A DNA stretch of 64,000 bases from Streptomyces sp. TN58 (lineage in GTDB: Bacteria > Actinomycetota > Actinomycetes > Streptomycetales > Streptomycetaceae): contig NZ_CP018870.1 in NCBI RefSeq assembly GCF_001941845.1, forward strand, positions 992,001-1,056,000. Direction: 5' to 3'. This document shows positions 47,701-55,633 of this stretch, piece by piece. The position numbers and the translations under genes are program-made. The notes under the pieces are model-generated. The model searched no databases and was not told the DNA's origin. It was given only the letters and a program-made list of their open reading frames with translations. Numbering within the stretch: position 1 is the stretch's first letter; each line of letters begins with the position of its first letter.

Positions 47701-48600
47701 GAGGCGGATCACGTGGTGCGGCTGTGGGACGTGGCGGGGCGCCGGGTCGTGGCCGCGTTCGAGGGGCACGGCGAGACGGTCTTCTCGGTGGACTTCTCGC
47801 CGGACGGCCGGACGCTGGCCTCGGCCGGATCCGACGGCACCGTCCGGCTCTGGGACGTCGCGGCGGGGGGCCCGTCGGCCACGCTGGCCGGCCAGGACGG
47901 AACGGTGTTCGCTGTGGACTTCGCGCCGGACGGGCGGACCCTGGCCTCGGCCGGATCCGACGGCACGGTCCGGCTGTGGGACGTCGCATCGCGCCGTCCG
48001 CTGGCCACACTCAGCGGGCACACGGATTTCGCCAACGACGTGGAGTTCAGCCCGGACGGGCGCACCCTGGCCAGCGCCGGCGACGATCTGACCGTCCGCC
48101 TGTGGGACGTGGCAGGACGCAGGCCGCTGGCGGCTCTTGCCGGCCACTCGGGTGCGGTCCGGGGCGTCGCCTTCAGTCCCGACGGGCGGACGCTCGCCAG
48201 CAGCGGCAACGACGGGACCGTACGGCTGTGGGACGCGCGGCGGCACCGTGTGGAGGCGGAACTGGCCGGCCACACCGGCTCGGCCCGCGGCATCGCGTTC
48301 TCCCCCGACGGCCGCACGCTCGCGAGCAGCGGCAACGACCGGAGCGTACGGCTGTGGGACGTGGCCGGCCGGCGCGCGCTGGCGGCGCTTTCCGGGCACA
48401 CGAACGCCGTGTGGGGCGTCGCCTTCGCCCCGGACGGGGGGACGGTGGCGAGCAGCAGCACGGACGGCACCGTACGGCTGTGGGACCTGGACGTGGAGGC
48501 GCGGTTGGCGGTGGTCGACCGGCTGCGGGAAGGGCCGGCCGGGGCGGCGTTCCACGGCGTCCGCGCCACCCGAAGAGGGGCGTTTTCCAGCCTGATCTGA
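44734..48600 (+). CDS. XRE-HTH / STAND NTPase / TM / 14-blade WD40 protein
   Basis: A 1288-residue protein. An XRE helix-turn-helix (~30-90; LSLADLARETHYSKGYLSKI) is followed by an nSTAND1 NTPase (~120-580; YRGLPAFTARDARWFFGRE, Walker A APSGAGKSSLL, Walker B PVLLVDQFEELF). A single hydrophobic segment follows at ~590-612 (WMLATLAVLLVLAVGAGGLA), then 14 WD40 units (~675-1275), enough for two seven-bladed propellers. The repeat signature is SPDGRTLASAGSDGTVRLWD-like. Related Streptomyces proteins are signal-transduction or conflict-type STANDs. ATG 44734 begins just before the HTH. The DNA-binding and NTPase parts should be cytoplasmic. Confidence 0.88.
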   Translation: MGDVLGDPDPDRRRTTDQLRESDDTVRPFPAQLRRLRLQRGLSLADLARETHYSKGYLSKIETGAKRVTVDVARRCDDVLRAGGELLRMAREAEASEGGTASAGATVAGPRQEGECPYRGLPAFTARDARWFFGRERATAELAERVFERIGAGPLVLVAPSGAGKSSLLHAGLVPALRGGGFPMPGADTWPVVALTPTAQPLEELLGRAAKVLGGDLGITARELRERPRALLEAVHRLSEPAPAADPGLPAPPLRPVLLVDQFEELFTLCTDEDERRAFVRVLRELSVPCPEPAAHEPAVVVLGVRADFSGNCLELPELAPVFTGGLFVLSPMSPAELRESITRPARLAGLALEPGLVPLLLRDAGLRDDPSGGTTPSGALPLVSHALLATWRRREGAVLTVSGYERTGGIQGAVARTAEEVFGRLHPAEQSTLRRVLLRLVHVADDTGATRRRTSRTALLEQPADAGPAAAALDAFVRARLITMDSDTVEITHEALLHAWPRLRGWIRADRAGLLVHRQLSHAAAEWEREGRDPSALYRGTRLEAARSWADELGGRDRLAPLEAAFLRESGAVQDGRERQAARQARLRRWMLATLAVLLVLAVGAGGLAYQQRTGALAQERTARSRALALQSAALAAGQPEASMLLAGDAYRTARTSEARGALLSTQSQPFLARLRGHGGPVNAVAFGPANGVLATGSSDGTVTLRRVSDRRTTATFTMAGRVRAVAVSPDGRTLAAVSTDGPARLWDTADGSTRAVLPASTTGSRTVVFAPDGRTLATGCADGSVRLWEASGQYRAVASLAGHTGQVNALSFASDGRTLASAGADRSVRLWDPVEAAPLAVLSGHTDEVLGVAFAPDGRTVASGGVDRTVRLWDVAGRRTTATLTGHSDDVNGVAFTPDGTTVVSAGGDGATRLWDVAGGRLTATLAGHTDYVLGVAVDGRGALVATAGFDQSVVLWDLRGAVLASRPFTEIWHAAYSPDGKLLATAEADHVVRLWDVAGRRVVAAFEGHGETVFSVDFSPDGRTLASAGSDGTVRLWDVAAGGPSATLAGQDGTVFAVDFAPDGRTLASAGSDGTVRLWDVASRRPLATLSGHTDFANDVEFSPDGRTLASAGDDLTVRLWDVAGRRPLAALAGHSGAVRGVAFSPDGRTLASSGNDGTVRLWDARRHRVEAELAGHTGSARGIAFSPDGRTLASSGNDRSVRLWDVAGRRALAALSGHTNAVWGVAFAPDGGTVASSSTDGTVRLWDLDVEARLAVVDRLREGPAGAAFHGVRATRRGAFSSLI

Positions 48601-48895
48601 CGGGTCGACCATAAAGACCCGGCCATAGTTTGGCTGAAATTCCTTTGCAGAAAATGTTGTTGAGAACCCGCCAATCGATAGTACGATTTACACCGAACAT
48701 GTGCCCTTGGCAACCATCGACCGGGACCTCGACCACCCAGATCCGCCGCCGAAGGGTGCATGCCGCATTGCTGTTCACCACCGGCACCTTCAGGTGCCCG
48801 GCCGAGGTCACAAGCCTTGACGGGCGGGATACGGGCGACGCGCACATCACGCACGCCACCCGTCCTCCGCCGGCAACAACCAGGGGAGCTTTTTC
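48601..48895 (+). promoter_or_regulatory. AT-richer promoter region of the streptavidin gene
   Basis: About 295 bp with no supported gene; its first ~110 bp are much more AT-rich than the surroundings. A candidate promoter is TTGAGA (48660-48665), a 16-bp spacer, then TACGAT (48682-48687). A long leader (about 200 bases) would precede the coding region. Confidence 0.5.
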
Positions 48896-49456
48896 GTGTC
48901 GCACATGCGCAAGATCGTCGTTGCAGCCATTGCCGTTTCTCTGACCACCGTCGGTATTACGGCCAGCGCGTCCGCGGACCCGTCGAAGGACTCGAAGGCC
49001 CAGGCCGCCGTCGCCGAGGCCGGCATCACCGGCACCTGGTACAACCAGCTCGGCTCGACCTTCATCGTGACCGCGAACGCGGACGGCAGCCTCACCGGCA
49101 CCTACGAGTCGGCCGTCGGCAACGCCGAGAGCCGCTACGTCCTGACCGGCCGTTACGACAGCGCTCCGGCCACCGACGGCAGCGGCACCGCCCTCGGCTG
49201 GACGGTGGCGTGGAAGAACAACTACCGCAACGCCCACTCCGCCACCACGTGGAGCGGCCAGTACGTCGGCGGCTCCGAGGCCCGTATCAACACCCAGTGG
49301 CTGCTGACCTCGGGGACCACCGAGGCCAACGCCTGGAAGTCCACGCTGGTCGGCCACGACACCTTCACGAAGGTGAAGCCGTCAGCCGCGGCCATCGACG
49401 CCGCCAAGAAGGCCGGCGTCAACAACGGCAACCCGCTCGACGCCGTCCAGCAGTAG
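48896..49456 (+). CDS. Streptavidin (biotin-binding protein)
   Basis: An exported avidin-family protein of 186 residues from GTG 48896, or 183 from ATG 48905. The signal peptide ends at SASA-DPSK. The mature chain matches S. avidinii streptavidin apart from a few substitutions as I recall the reference (for example AAV for VSA near the N-terminus, NADGS for GADGA, GGSEAR for GGAEAR). Biotin-contact residues are all visible: Asn and Ser in WYNQLGSTF, Tyr and Ser in TYESAVG, Trp/Ser/Thr in [14 protein letters not shown], Trp in NTQWLL, Trp and Asp in [19 protein letters not shown] sits 7 bases before the GTG but 16 before the usual ATG, favouring the GTG. It secretes a tetramer that depletes environmental biotin. 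Confidence 0.98.
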   Translation: MSHMRKIVVAAIAVSLTTVGITASASADPSKDSKAQAAVAEAGITGTWYNQLGSTFIVTANADGSLTGTYESAVGNAESRYVLTGRYDSAPATDGSGTALGWTVAWKNNYRNAHSATTWSGQYVGGSEARINTQWLLTSGTTEANAWKSTLVGHDTFTKVKPSAAAIDAAKKAGVNNGNPLDAVQQ

Positions 49457-49505
49457 AAGCGTCCGGGCGCCCCCAGGGTGCCGAGACGCCGGACCGTACA
49501 CGTGC

Positions 49506-49538
49506 GGGCGGCCCGGAGGTATCCCCTCCGGATCGCCC
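49506..49538 (+). terminator. Hairpin after streptavidin
   Basis: Stem of GGGCG plus CCGGAGG (49506-49519) pairing with CCTCCGG plus CGCCC (49525-49538), with a 2-base internal mismatch and 5-base loop; 50 bp after the stop. Confidence 0.65.
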
Positions 49539-49615
49539 GCCGCCGGCGGACCCCGCCCCGGGCGGCGTCCGCGCGAGACGCGTCTCACAGGGTTTCCTCC
49601 CCGGCTGGTATTCAG

Positions 49616-49625
49616 CGTGATCACG
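49616..49625. promoter_or_regulatory. Perfect palindrome CGTGATCACG upstream of the P450 gene
   Basis: A 10-bp palindrome 43 bp before the P450 start, flanked by GGTAT (49607-49611) and ATACC (49634-49638). The core GTGATCA recurs upstream of the MFS gene (54987-55000), suggesting one regulator for both units. Confidence 0.4.
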
Positions 49626-49667
49626 ACGGCTTGATACCGTCGACCGGGGGAAGGTGGAATTGACGTG

Positions 49668-50912
49668 ATGGCAATACCCGTTGACAGTGTGGACCTGTTC
49701 GACCAGGGGTACGCGCTCGACCCGTATCCGGCGATGGCGGCGCTACGAGAACACGAACCCGTGAAGTTCGACGAGAACACGGGACTTTGGCTGATCAGCC
49801 GGTACGCGGACGTGCGCGCCATTCTGCTCGATCCGGAGAATTACCTTCCGGACAATGCGATCGACGCAATAGGAAGATTTTCCGTGCCGACGCTGCGCGT
49901 CCTTGCACGGGTCAGGTTCGACCTTCCGCAAACGCTTGCAAACAACGGTTCCGACAGCCACGCCGGCTATCGGCGCATCATGACCAGGCTGTTCAACGCC
50001 CAGGCCGTGGCCGCCTCGGTGCCGATGGTCGAGAAGGTCGTCGCGGAGGCCCTCGACGACGTCGAGCAGCGGCTCGCCGCCGACGGCGTCTGCGATCTGG
50101 CGACGACCATCGCCCGGGACGTTCCCTTCCGGGTGATGCTGCGCCTGCTCGGGCTGGAAGCGGCCATCGACGTGGACATCGACACCCTCGCCCGCTGGAG
50201 CGACGCCTCCCTTGAGCTGTTCTGGGGGCGGCCGCGCGGCGAGCGCGAGGTGGCGCTGGCCCGCGAGGCCGCCGAGTTCTACGCCTGGCTCACCGGCCTG
50301 GTGTCCCAGCCCGCGCCCGAGGAGGGCACGCTCCTCGGCGCACTGGCCGCGCACCGGCTGCCGGACGGTGAGCCGCTGGGGGTGACCCAGAAGGCGGCCG
50401 TGGTCTACTTCATGATCATTGCCGGTCAGATGACGACCACCCAGATGCTGAGCACCATGTACCGCAGGGCGCTCCGGGAACCGGGTCTGTGGCAGCGGTT
50501 CGCCGCCGAGCCGGCGGTCGTGGAACCGTGGACCGAGGAGGTGCTGCGGCGGGACCCGCCCATCACCACCTGGCGCCGCGTCACCGCCCGGCCGGTGACG
50601 CTGTCCGGTGTCGGCCTCCCGGCAGGGGCTCCCCTGCTGCTGATGCTGTCGTCCACCGGATCGGACACCGAGGTCTTCGAACACCCCGAGCAGATCTGTC
50701 CGCACCGGGCCAACGTACGCAGGCACCTGTCCTTCGGTATCGGGCGCCACCGCTGCTCCGGGGCCGAACTGGCCAGGATGGAGGCCGACGTGGTGATGCG
50801 GATGACCGCCGAGCGGCTTCCGGACCTCCGCTTCTGCGAGGGGTCCTCGCCGGAGATGCTGGCGCTGCTGTCCTTCCGCGCCCCGCTCCAGGTACTGGTG
50901 CGGCGGGGCTGA
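49668..50912 (+). CDS. Cytochrome P450
   Basis: A 414-residue bacterial class I P450. The I-helix is IIAGQMTTTQ (~245), the K-helix ExxR is EEVLRR (~290), and the haem-Cys loop is FGIGRHRCSG (~350). It needs separate ferredoxin and reductase partners, not seen here. It lies between streptavidin and a BioF/KAS/ACP operon transcribed towards it. Bacillus BioI is a P450 that makes pimeloyl-ACP from acyl-ACP, so a role in a biotin-type precursor is possible; another tailoring oxidation cannot be excluded. ATG 49668 was chosen over GTG 49665 because AAGGTGG is better spaced. Confidence 0.9.
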   Translation: MAIPVDSVDLFDQGYALDPYPAMAALREHEPVKFDENTGLWLISRYADVRAILLDPENYLPDNAIDAIGRFSVPTLRVLARVRFDLPQTLANNGSDSHAGYRRIMTRLFNAQAVAASVPMVEKVVAEALDDVEQRLAADGVCDLATTIARDVPFRVMLRLLGLEAAIDVDIDTLARWSDASLELFWGRPRGEREVALAREAAEFYAWLTGLVSQPAPEEGTLLGALAAHRLPDGEPLGVTQKAAVVYFMIIAGQMTTTQMLSTMYRRALREPGLWQRFAAEPAVVEPWTEEVLRRDPPITTWRRVTARPVTLSGVGLPAGAPLLLMLSSTGSDTEVFEHPEQICPHRANVRRHLSFGIGRHRCSGAELARMEADVVMRMTAERLPDLRFCEGSSPEMLALLSFRAPLQVLVRRG

Positions 50913-50934
50913 CCCACCGCGCCCCGGTGCGCCC

Positions 50935-50960
50935 GGGGCCGGCCGATCCCGGCCGGCCCC
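50935..50960. terminator. Bidirectional hairpin between P450 and BioF-like genes
   Basis: 10-bp arms (50935-50944, 50951-50960) plus a closing G-C pair and 4-base loop, 23 bp after the P450 stop and before the convergent BioF-like stop. Confidence 0.7.
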
Positions 50961-50988
50961 CGAGCCGCCGTGCGCTCGGTCAAAGGCC

Positions 50989-52152
50989 TTACCAGGGACT
51001 GTGCTTGACCACCGTCTCGATGGCGCGGTCGATCTCCGCCTCGGTCAGGTCGGCCCGGGAGGTCAGCCGGATACGGGAGAACCGGTCGGGTACCGACGGC
51101 GGGCGGAAGCATGCCACCTTGACCCCCTCGGCCAGGCAGTCCTCCGCCCACCGCGCGGTCTGGGCCGCGGAGGGTCCGCGCACCGAGACCACGGCCGCCT
51201 GCGCGTCCGTCACCGGCAGGCCGGCCGCCCTGAGGCGTTCGGCGAGTGCCGCCGCGACCGCGCGGGTACGTGCCGGACGGTCCGGCTCGGCGCGCAGGAC
51301 CCGCAGCGCCGCCAGGGCGCCGGCCGCGGAGCCCGGGGCGAGCCCGGTGTCGAAGAGGAAGCTCCGGGCCATGTTCATGACGTGGTCGACGACCCGGCGG
51401 GGGCCGATCACCGCGCCGCCCTGGGCGCCCAGGGACTTCGACAGGGTGATGGTGGTGACCACGTCGGGGCTGCCGGCCAGGCCGGCGGCGGTCACCGCGC
51501 CCTCTCCGCGCCCGCCGACGACCCCGAAGCCGTGCGCGTCGTCGACGAGGAGTCCGGCGCCCTGCCGGCGGCAGGCGTCGAGTACGGCACCGAGGTCGAC
51601 GAGGTCGCCGTCGACGGAGAACACCGACTCGGTCACCGCCACCGCGCGCTGCTGCTCCCGTCCGGCGAGCACCCGTTCCAGAGCCTGCGGGTCGGCGTGC
51701 GCGGTGTCGACCACCTCGGCGCCGGAGAGGCGGTAGCCGTCGATCAGGGAGGCGTGGTTGAACGCGTCGGAGGCGATCAGGGTGCCCGGGCGGGCCAGTG
51801 CGGTCACCGCGCCCAGGTTGGCCAGGTAGCCGGAGGAGAAGACCAGCGCGGCCTCCGCCCCGGTGAACTCCGCCAGCTCCCGCTCCAGTTCGGTGTGCAC
51901 CTCGGTGGTTCCGGTGGCCAGCCGGGAGCCGGTGGAGCCGGCTCCCCAGGTCAGGGAGGCGTCGGCCACCGCCCGGACCACGCCGGGGTGGCGGGTGAGG
52001 CCGAGGTAGTCGTTCCCGCCGAAGTCGATCACGTCGGGCCGGGGGCCCCGGACCTGGACCCGGCGGGTGAGGCCCGCCCGGTCCCGGCGCCGGGTGCTGT
52101 CGTCGATCCACGCGAAGACGTCGTGCGGATCGCCGTGTCGCTCTGTTTCCAT
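50989..52152 (-). CDS. bioF: 8-amino-7-oxononanoate (KAPA) synthase, BioF-like
   Basis: A 387-residue PLP enzyme of the alpha-oxoamine synthase family, condensing an acyl thioester with L-alanine in the canonical BioF reaction. The family motifs are IDFGGNDYLGLTRHP (~43), DAFNHASLIDG (~128), LLVDDAHGFGVVG (~203) and the PLP Lys in TLSKSLGAQGGAV (~235). Identity to genuine BioF is closer than to serine palmitoyltransferase. It is the last gene of a minus-strand MFS-ACP-KAS-BioF operon, 16 bp after KAS. It could make KAPA or an analogue from the acyl chain built by the neighbouring KAS/ACP. Confidence 0.88.
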   Translation of the reverse strand: METERHGDPHDVFAWIDDSTRRRDRAGLTRRVQVRGPRPDVIDFGGNDYLGLTRHPGVVRAVADASLTWGAGSTGSRLATGTTEVHTELERELAEFTGAEAALVFSSGYLANLGAVTALARPGTLIASDAFNHASLIDGYRLSGAEVVDTAHADPQALERVLAGREQQRAVAVTESVFSVDGDLVDLGAVLDACRRQGAGLLVDDAHGFGVVGGRGEGAVTAAGLAGSPDVVTTITLSKSLGAQGGAVIGPRRVVDHVMNMARSFLFDTGLAPGSAAGALAALRVLRAEPDRPARTRAVAAALAERLRAAGLPVTDAQAAVVSVRGPSAAQTARWAEDCLAEGVKVACFRPPSVPDRFSRIRLTSRADLTEAEIDRAIETVVKHSPW

Positions 52153-52168
52153 CGCTTCGCTCCGAACG

Positions 52169-53350
52169 CTATCGGGCAGGGCCGAGGACGAGGACGCCGT
52201 TGTGGCCGCCGAAGCCGAACGACTGTGTCAGGGACGGTCCGGGTTCCCACTTCCTGCCCTCGCCCGCCACCACGTCCACGGCGAGCGCGGGATCGAGGGC
52301 GGTCAGACCGACGGTCGGGGGTATCACCGCGTGCCGCATGGACAGGAGCACCGCGACAGCCTCGAAGGCGCCGCCCGCGCCGAAGGCGTGCCCGGTGGCC
52401 CCCTTGGTGGAGGTCACCGGCGGGCAGTCGGCGAAGACCGACAGGATGGCGTTGGTCTCCGCTTCGTCGTTGCGCAGGGTTCCGGTGCCGTGGGCGTTGA
52501 TCTGCCGTACGTCCTCCGGGCGCACCCCGGCGTCCTGGAGGGCCAGGCGGATGCAGCGGGCCGCGTCGGCGCCGGTGGGCGCGGGCATGGTGATGTCGTG
52601 CGCGTCGGCCGTGCTGGCCGAGCCGAGCACCTCGCCGTGGATGACCGCGCCGCGCGCCACCGCCGTGTCCCACTCCTCCAGTACGAGTACCGCGGCGCCC
52701 TCGGCGATGGCGAAGCCGTCGCGCTCCGCGTCGAAGGGCCGGGTGCGGCCGGACGGGGACAGGGCCCGCATGTTGGTGAACCCGGCGACGATGGTGGGCG
52801 TGACGGCCGCCTCGGTGCCGCCGGCGATGACCCGGTCGCAGGTGCCGTCGGCGATCATCCGTGCCGCGTGCCCGATGGCGTGGGTGGCGGCGGCGCAGGC
52901 GGTCTCCAGGCTCTCGCACGGCCCCCGCCAGCCCTGGCGCATGGCCACGGTCGCGGCGGCGGCGTTGGCCATCATCATCGGCACGAGGAAGGGGGAGACC
53001 CGCCTGCCGCCGCGCTCGTGGTGGATGACGCTCTGCCGCTCGAAGGTGCTGACTCCGGCGAGGGCCGTGGCGACGACGACGCCGCTGCGTTCGGCGTCCA
53101 CCTCCGTCAGGCCCGAGTCGCGGTAGGCCATGTCGGCGGCCGCGACGGCGAACTGGGTGAACCGGTCGGTGTGCCGGGCCTCCCGGACGTCCAGCCAGGG
53201 TGACGGGTCCCAGTCGGTCAGTTCCCGGTGTCCGTCCGGGGGCGTTCGGAAGAGGCCCTCCCAGAAGGCCTCCGCCCCGGTGCCGCAGGCGCTCACGACA
53301 CCGAGGCCCGTGATCGCGACGCGGCGTGCCACGTCTGTCCGGCCGCTCAT
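52169..53350 (-). CDS. FabF-like beta-ketoacyl-ACP synthase
   Basis: A 393-residue KAS II-type enzyme with the Cys-His-His triad in ETACAAATHA (~150), NAHGTGTLRND (~285) and KGATGHAFGAGG (~320). Size and motifs match FabF/type II PKS KSalpha; there is no CLF partner. Its ATG overlaps the ACP stop (ATGA), so KAS and ACP work together. It probably elongates an acyl chain delivered to the BioF-like enzyme. Confidence 0.9.
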   Translation of the reverse strand: MSGRTDVARRVAITGLGVVSACGTGAEAFWEGLFRTPPDGHRELTDWDPSPWLDVREARHTDRFTQFAVAAADMAYRDSGLTEVDAERSGVVVATALAGVSTFERQSVIHHERGGRRVSPFLVPMMMANAAAATVAMRQGWRGPCESLETACAAATHAIGHAARMIADGTCDRVIAGGTEAAVTPTIVAGFTNMRALSPSGRTRPFDAERDGFAIAEGAAVLVLEEWDTAVARGAVIHGEVLGSASTADAHDITMPAPTGADAARCIRLALQDAGVRPEDVRQINAHGTGTLRNDEAETNAILSVFADCPPVTSTKGATGHAFGAGGAFEAVAVLLSMRHAVIPPTVGLTALDPALAVDVVAGEGRKWEPGPSLTQSFGFGGHNGVLVLGPAR

Positions 53351-53592
53351 CAGGCGACCAGCGAAAGGATCAGCCGGTGCAGGTCGCCGACGGTCTGGAT
53401 CTCCTCGACGGACTCGTCGGGCACCGAGATGCCGAACTCCTCCTCGATGGCCATGACCAGCTCGACCTGGATGAGGCTGCTGGCGCCCAGGTCGTCGGCC
53501 AGATGCGCGTCCGGGGTCACGGACGCGGCCTTGACCTGCAGGACGTCGACGGTGCAGGTGGTGAGCCGGTCGAAAACGTCGTCGTTAGCCAC
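53350..53592 (-). CDS. Dedicated acyl carrier protein
   Basis: An 80-residue carrier protein. The phosphopantetheine Ser is in [16 protein letters not shown] (~40). This departs from the usual DSL motif, as GASSL replaces GxDSL, but keeps the modified Ser and following hydrophobic residues. GTG start with GGGGAGG upstream. Coupled to the KAS by a 4-bp overlap. Confidence 0.88.
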   Translation of the reverse strand: MANDDVFDRLTTCTVDVLQVKAASVTPDAHLADDLGASSLIQVELVMAIEEEFGISVPDESVEEIQTVGDLHRLILSLVA

Positions 53593-53646
53593 GGGTGGCC
53601 AACCTCCCCCAAAATCGGATGGATTGCATAGGTTTTTTCAAAGGTT

Positions 53647-54879
53647 TCAAGGTCGTGCTTCGGGCACGGGCTCCCGCAGACCGCCGGCCGGCTGCCCGGC
53701 CCGGGGCTTGCGGCCCGCGCGAACCCCCGGCAGGACGGCCAGGGCCAGGGCGATCAGCTCCAGGCCCGCGCCCGTCCAAGCCAGGGCGGCCGGCGAGAGC
53801 CGGTCGAGGACCGCGCCGCCGACCGCACCGCCGAGGGCGACGCCGAGATACGACGCGGAGCTGTTGACGGAGATGGCCACGCTCGGGGCCGTCGGCGCCA
53901 GGTCCAGCACACGGTGGATGGCGGTGGGCGGTTCGGCCCAGTAGACCGTCCCCCAGGCGACCGTCACGGCGAGGAAGACGGCCACCACGGCCGCCGATCC
54001 GGAGGCGAAGAAGCTCGACAGCACCGCCAGCAGCGCCATGGCCAGGGCGACGCCCGACACCGAGGCGGTGAAGGTGCGTTGCGCCCCGATGCGGTCGCTG
54101 AGCCGGCCGCCGACCGCGTTGCCGACCGCCCCCGCGAGGCCGAACACCAGCAGGACGATGCTCACCCGGGCGTCGTCCATGCCCGTCGTGGCGCGGGTGA
54201 AGGCCGCCAGGTAGGTGAAGACGGTGAAACAGCCGGCGACCGCGAACAGGTTGGCGAGGACGGCCAGCAGCACCGGGCGCTGCGCGCCGATGCGCACCCG
54301 GTCCCGCATGCTGATCGCGGGCGGCTGCGGTACCGCCGGCAGGACCGCGAACAGGCCGACGAGGACGGGCAGGGCGAGCACCACGACCAGCGCCAGCGTC
54401 AGCCGCCAGCTGCCGAGTTGCCCGACCAGCGTGCCGCCCGGCACGCCGAGCGCCGTGGCCACGGTGAGCCCGCCGATGATCATGGAGACCGCCCGCCCCC
54501 GGTACCGCTCCCCCGCGAGCGCCGTCGCGGTGGCCGCGGCGGTGTTCATGTAGAGGGCGGCGCTGACCCCGGCGAGGATGCGGGCCGTCATCAGCGCCCC
54601 GTACGTCGGGGCGAGCGCGCCCAGGACGTTGGCGAGCAGGAAGGCCGCCATCGAACCGCGCAGCATGACGCGCCGGGACAGTCCGGCGGTCAGGGTCATC
54701 AGGACCGGTGCGCTGATCGCGTAGCTCAGCGCGAACGCGGTGACGAGCTGCCCGGCCATCGGCTCGGACACGTCCAGCTCACCGGCGATACGCGGAAGGA
54801 TCCCGCTGATGACGAAGCCGTCCGTGCCGACGGCGAAGGAGCCGATTGCGAGAAGCGCCAGAATCACCTTGTGGGGCAT
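53647..54879 (-). CDS. MFS drug/metabolite exporter (DHA1 type)
   Basis: A 410-residue, 12-helix major facilitator protein. Motif A is seen after helix 2-3 (LSRRVMLRG) and the motif C-like Gly/Pro region is in VATALGVPGGTLVG. Starts MPHKVILALLAIGSFAVGTD, with GGGAGG 5 bases upstream. First gene of the minus-strand operon with ACP, KAS and BioF-like genes (54-bp gap). It is likely to export the small-molecule product of this island, serving secretion and self-protection. Confidence 0.9.
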   Translation of the reverse strand: MPHKVILALLAIGSFAVGTDGFVISGILPRIAGELDVSEPMAGQLVTAFALSYAISAPVLMTLTAGLSRRVMLRGSMAAFLLANVLGALAPTYGALMTARILAGVSAALYMNTAAATATALAGERYRGRAVSMIIGGLTVATALGVPGGTLVGQLGSWRLTLALVVVLALPVLVGLFAVLPAVPQPPAISMRDRVRIGAQRPVLLAVLANLFAVAGCFTVFTYLAAFTRATTGMDDARVSIVLLVFGLAGAVGNAVGGRLSDRIGAQRTFTASVSGVALAMALLAVLSSFFASGSAAVVAVFLAVTVAWGTVYWAEPPTAIHRVLDLAPTAPSVAISVNSSASYLGVALGGAVGGAVLDRLSPAALAWTGAGLELIALALAVLPGVRAGRKPRAGQPAGGLREPVPEARP

Positions 54880-55633
54880 GACGCCTCCCGGGGACCCTGC
54901 GCGGGATCACGCATGTCAGGATCGTGAATTTCCCAGCTCCCCTTTCAGGTCGAGCCGGTCTCGTGAACCGGCTTTACGAACGGGGTCGTTGTGATCAACG
55001 TACCAGCAAGCATATGCCGACACGGACGGAGCGGGCGTGAGTGCGGTCACGCCCACCGCTGGCCGAAATCACCCTCCATGTCGCCGACTTGAATGACGGC
55101 GGAAAAGTCGATTTCCGGTCAACGGCAAGCCACACGCGGTACATGTGGCCTGAAACTACCGGGTCGGTCGACGAGATCGGACGGCTTGTCAATACCTGTT
55201 TCCGCCGAAGCGGGCCGACGATCCCTCAATAATCGCTTGCGCCGACGCGGTCGGGGGTGTGACAACTGACTGGAGCCACGCCAGGGGAAGTTGACGCAGA
55301 CCGCAGTGGGTTGAGTCACACGAGGATGCATATTCGGCCCGACGTGACTAGCATCGAACACCGGAACGGCCTTCCCGGACCGCGACACCGGCCATCGACC
55401 AACGGCCGATTATGAACATCCGGTGAAGATCCGAGCAGTGACAGACACAACGGGGGCTTGAAAACATGTCACTTTCATCCGCATCGCCATGCCCGGCTTC
55501 CGCCTGAGCGTGCCGTCGTGCGCTCGATTCGGCGCAATGGATTCATCCGTGAATCACCACCGATAGAAAAGTCGGTCAGCCGGTCCACCGTGCCCGAAAA
55601 GCCGGGCCGGCCGTCAAGGAGCTCGACCACATC
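54880..55633. promoter_or_regulatory. Large divergent intergenic region of the biotin-antagonist island
   Basis: About 750 bp, less GC-rich than its neighbours, with no convincing gene; open frames at 54995-55192, 55119-55388 and 55475-55786 (minus) look random. It must carry promoters for the MFS operon and the ADC-synthase operon. A TAGCAT -10-like element occurs near 55350 on the plus strand, about 280 bp before the ADC synthase start. Confidence 0.55.
54953..55000. promoter_or_regulatory. Two operator-like inverted repeats upstream of the MFS operon
   Basis: AGCCGGT (54953-54959)/ACCGGCT (54967-54973) with a 7-base spacer, and CGTTG (54987-54991)/CAACG (54996-55000) with a 4-base spacer. 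On the minus strand TTGATC and TAAAGC (16-bp spacing) could be -35/-10, with the second repeat over the -35. Confidence 0.45.

Noticed and set aside
48630..48944. 104-residue ORF upstream of streptavidin
   Set aside because: Runs into the streptavidin gene in another frame, lies in AT-richer promoter DNA and lacks a good ribosome site.
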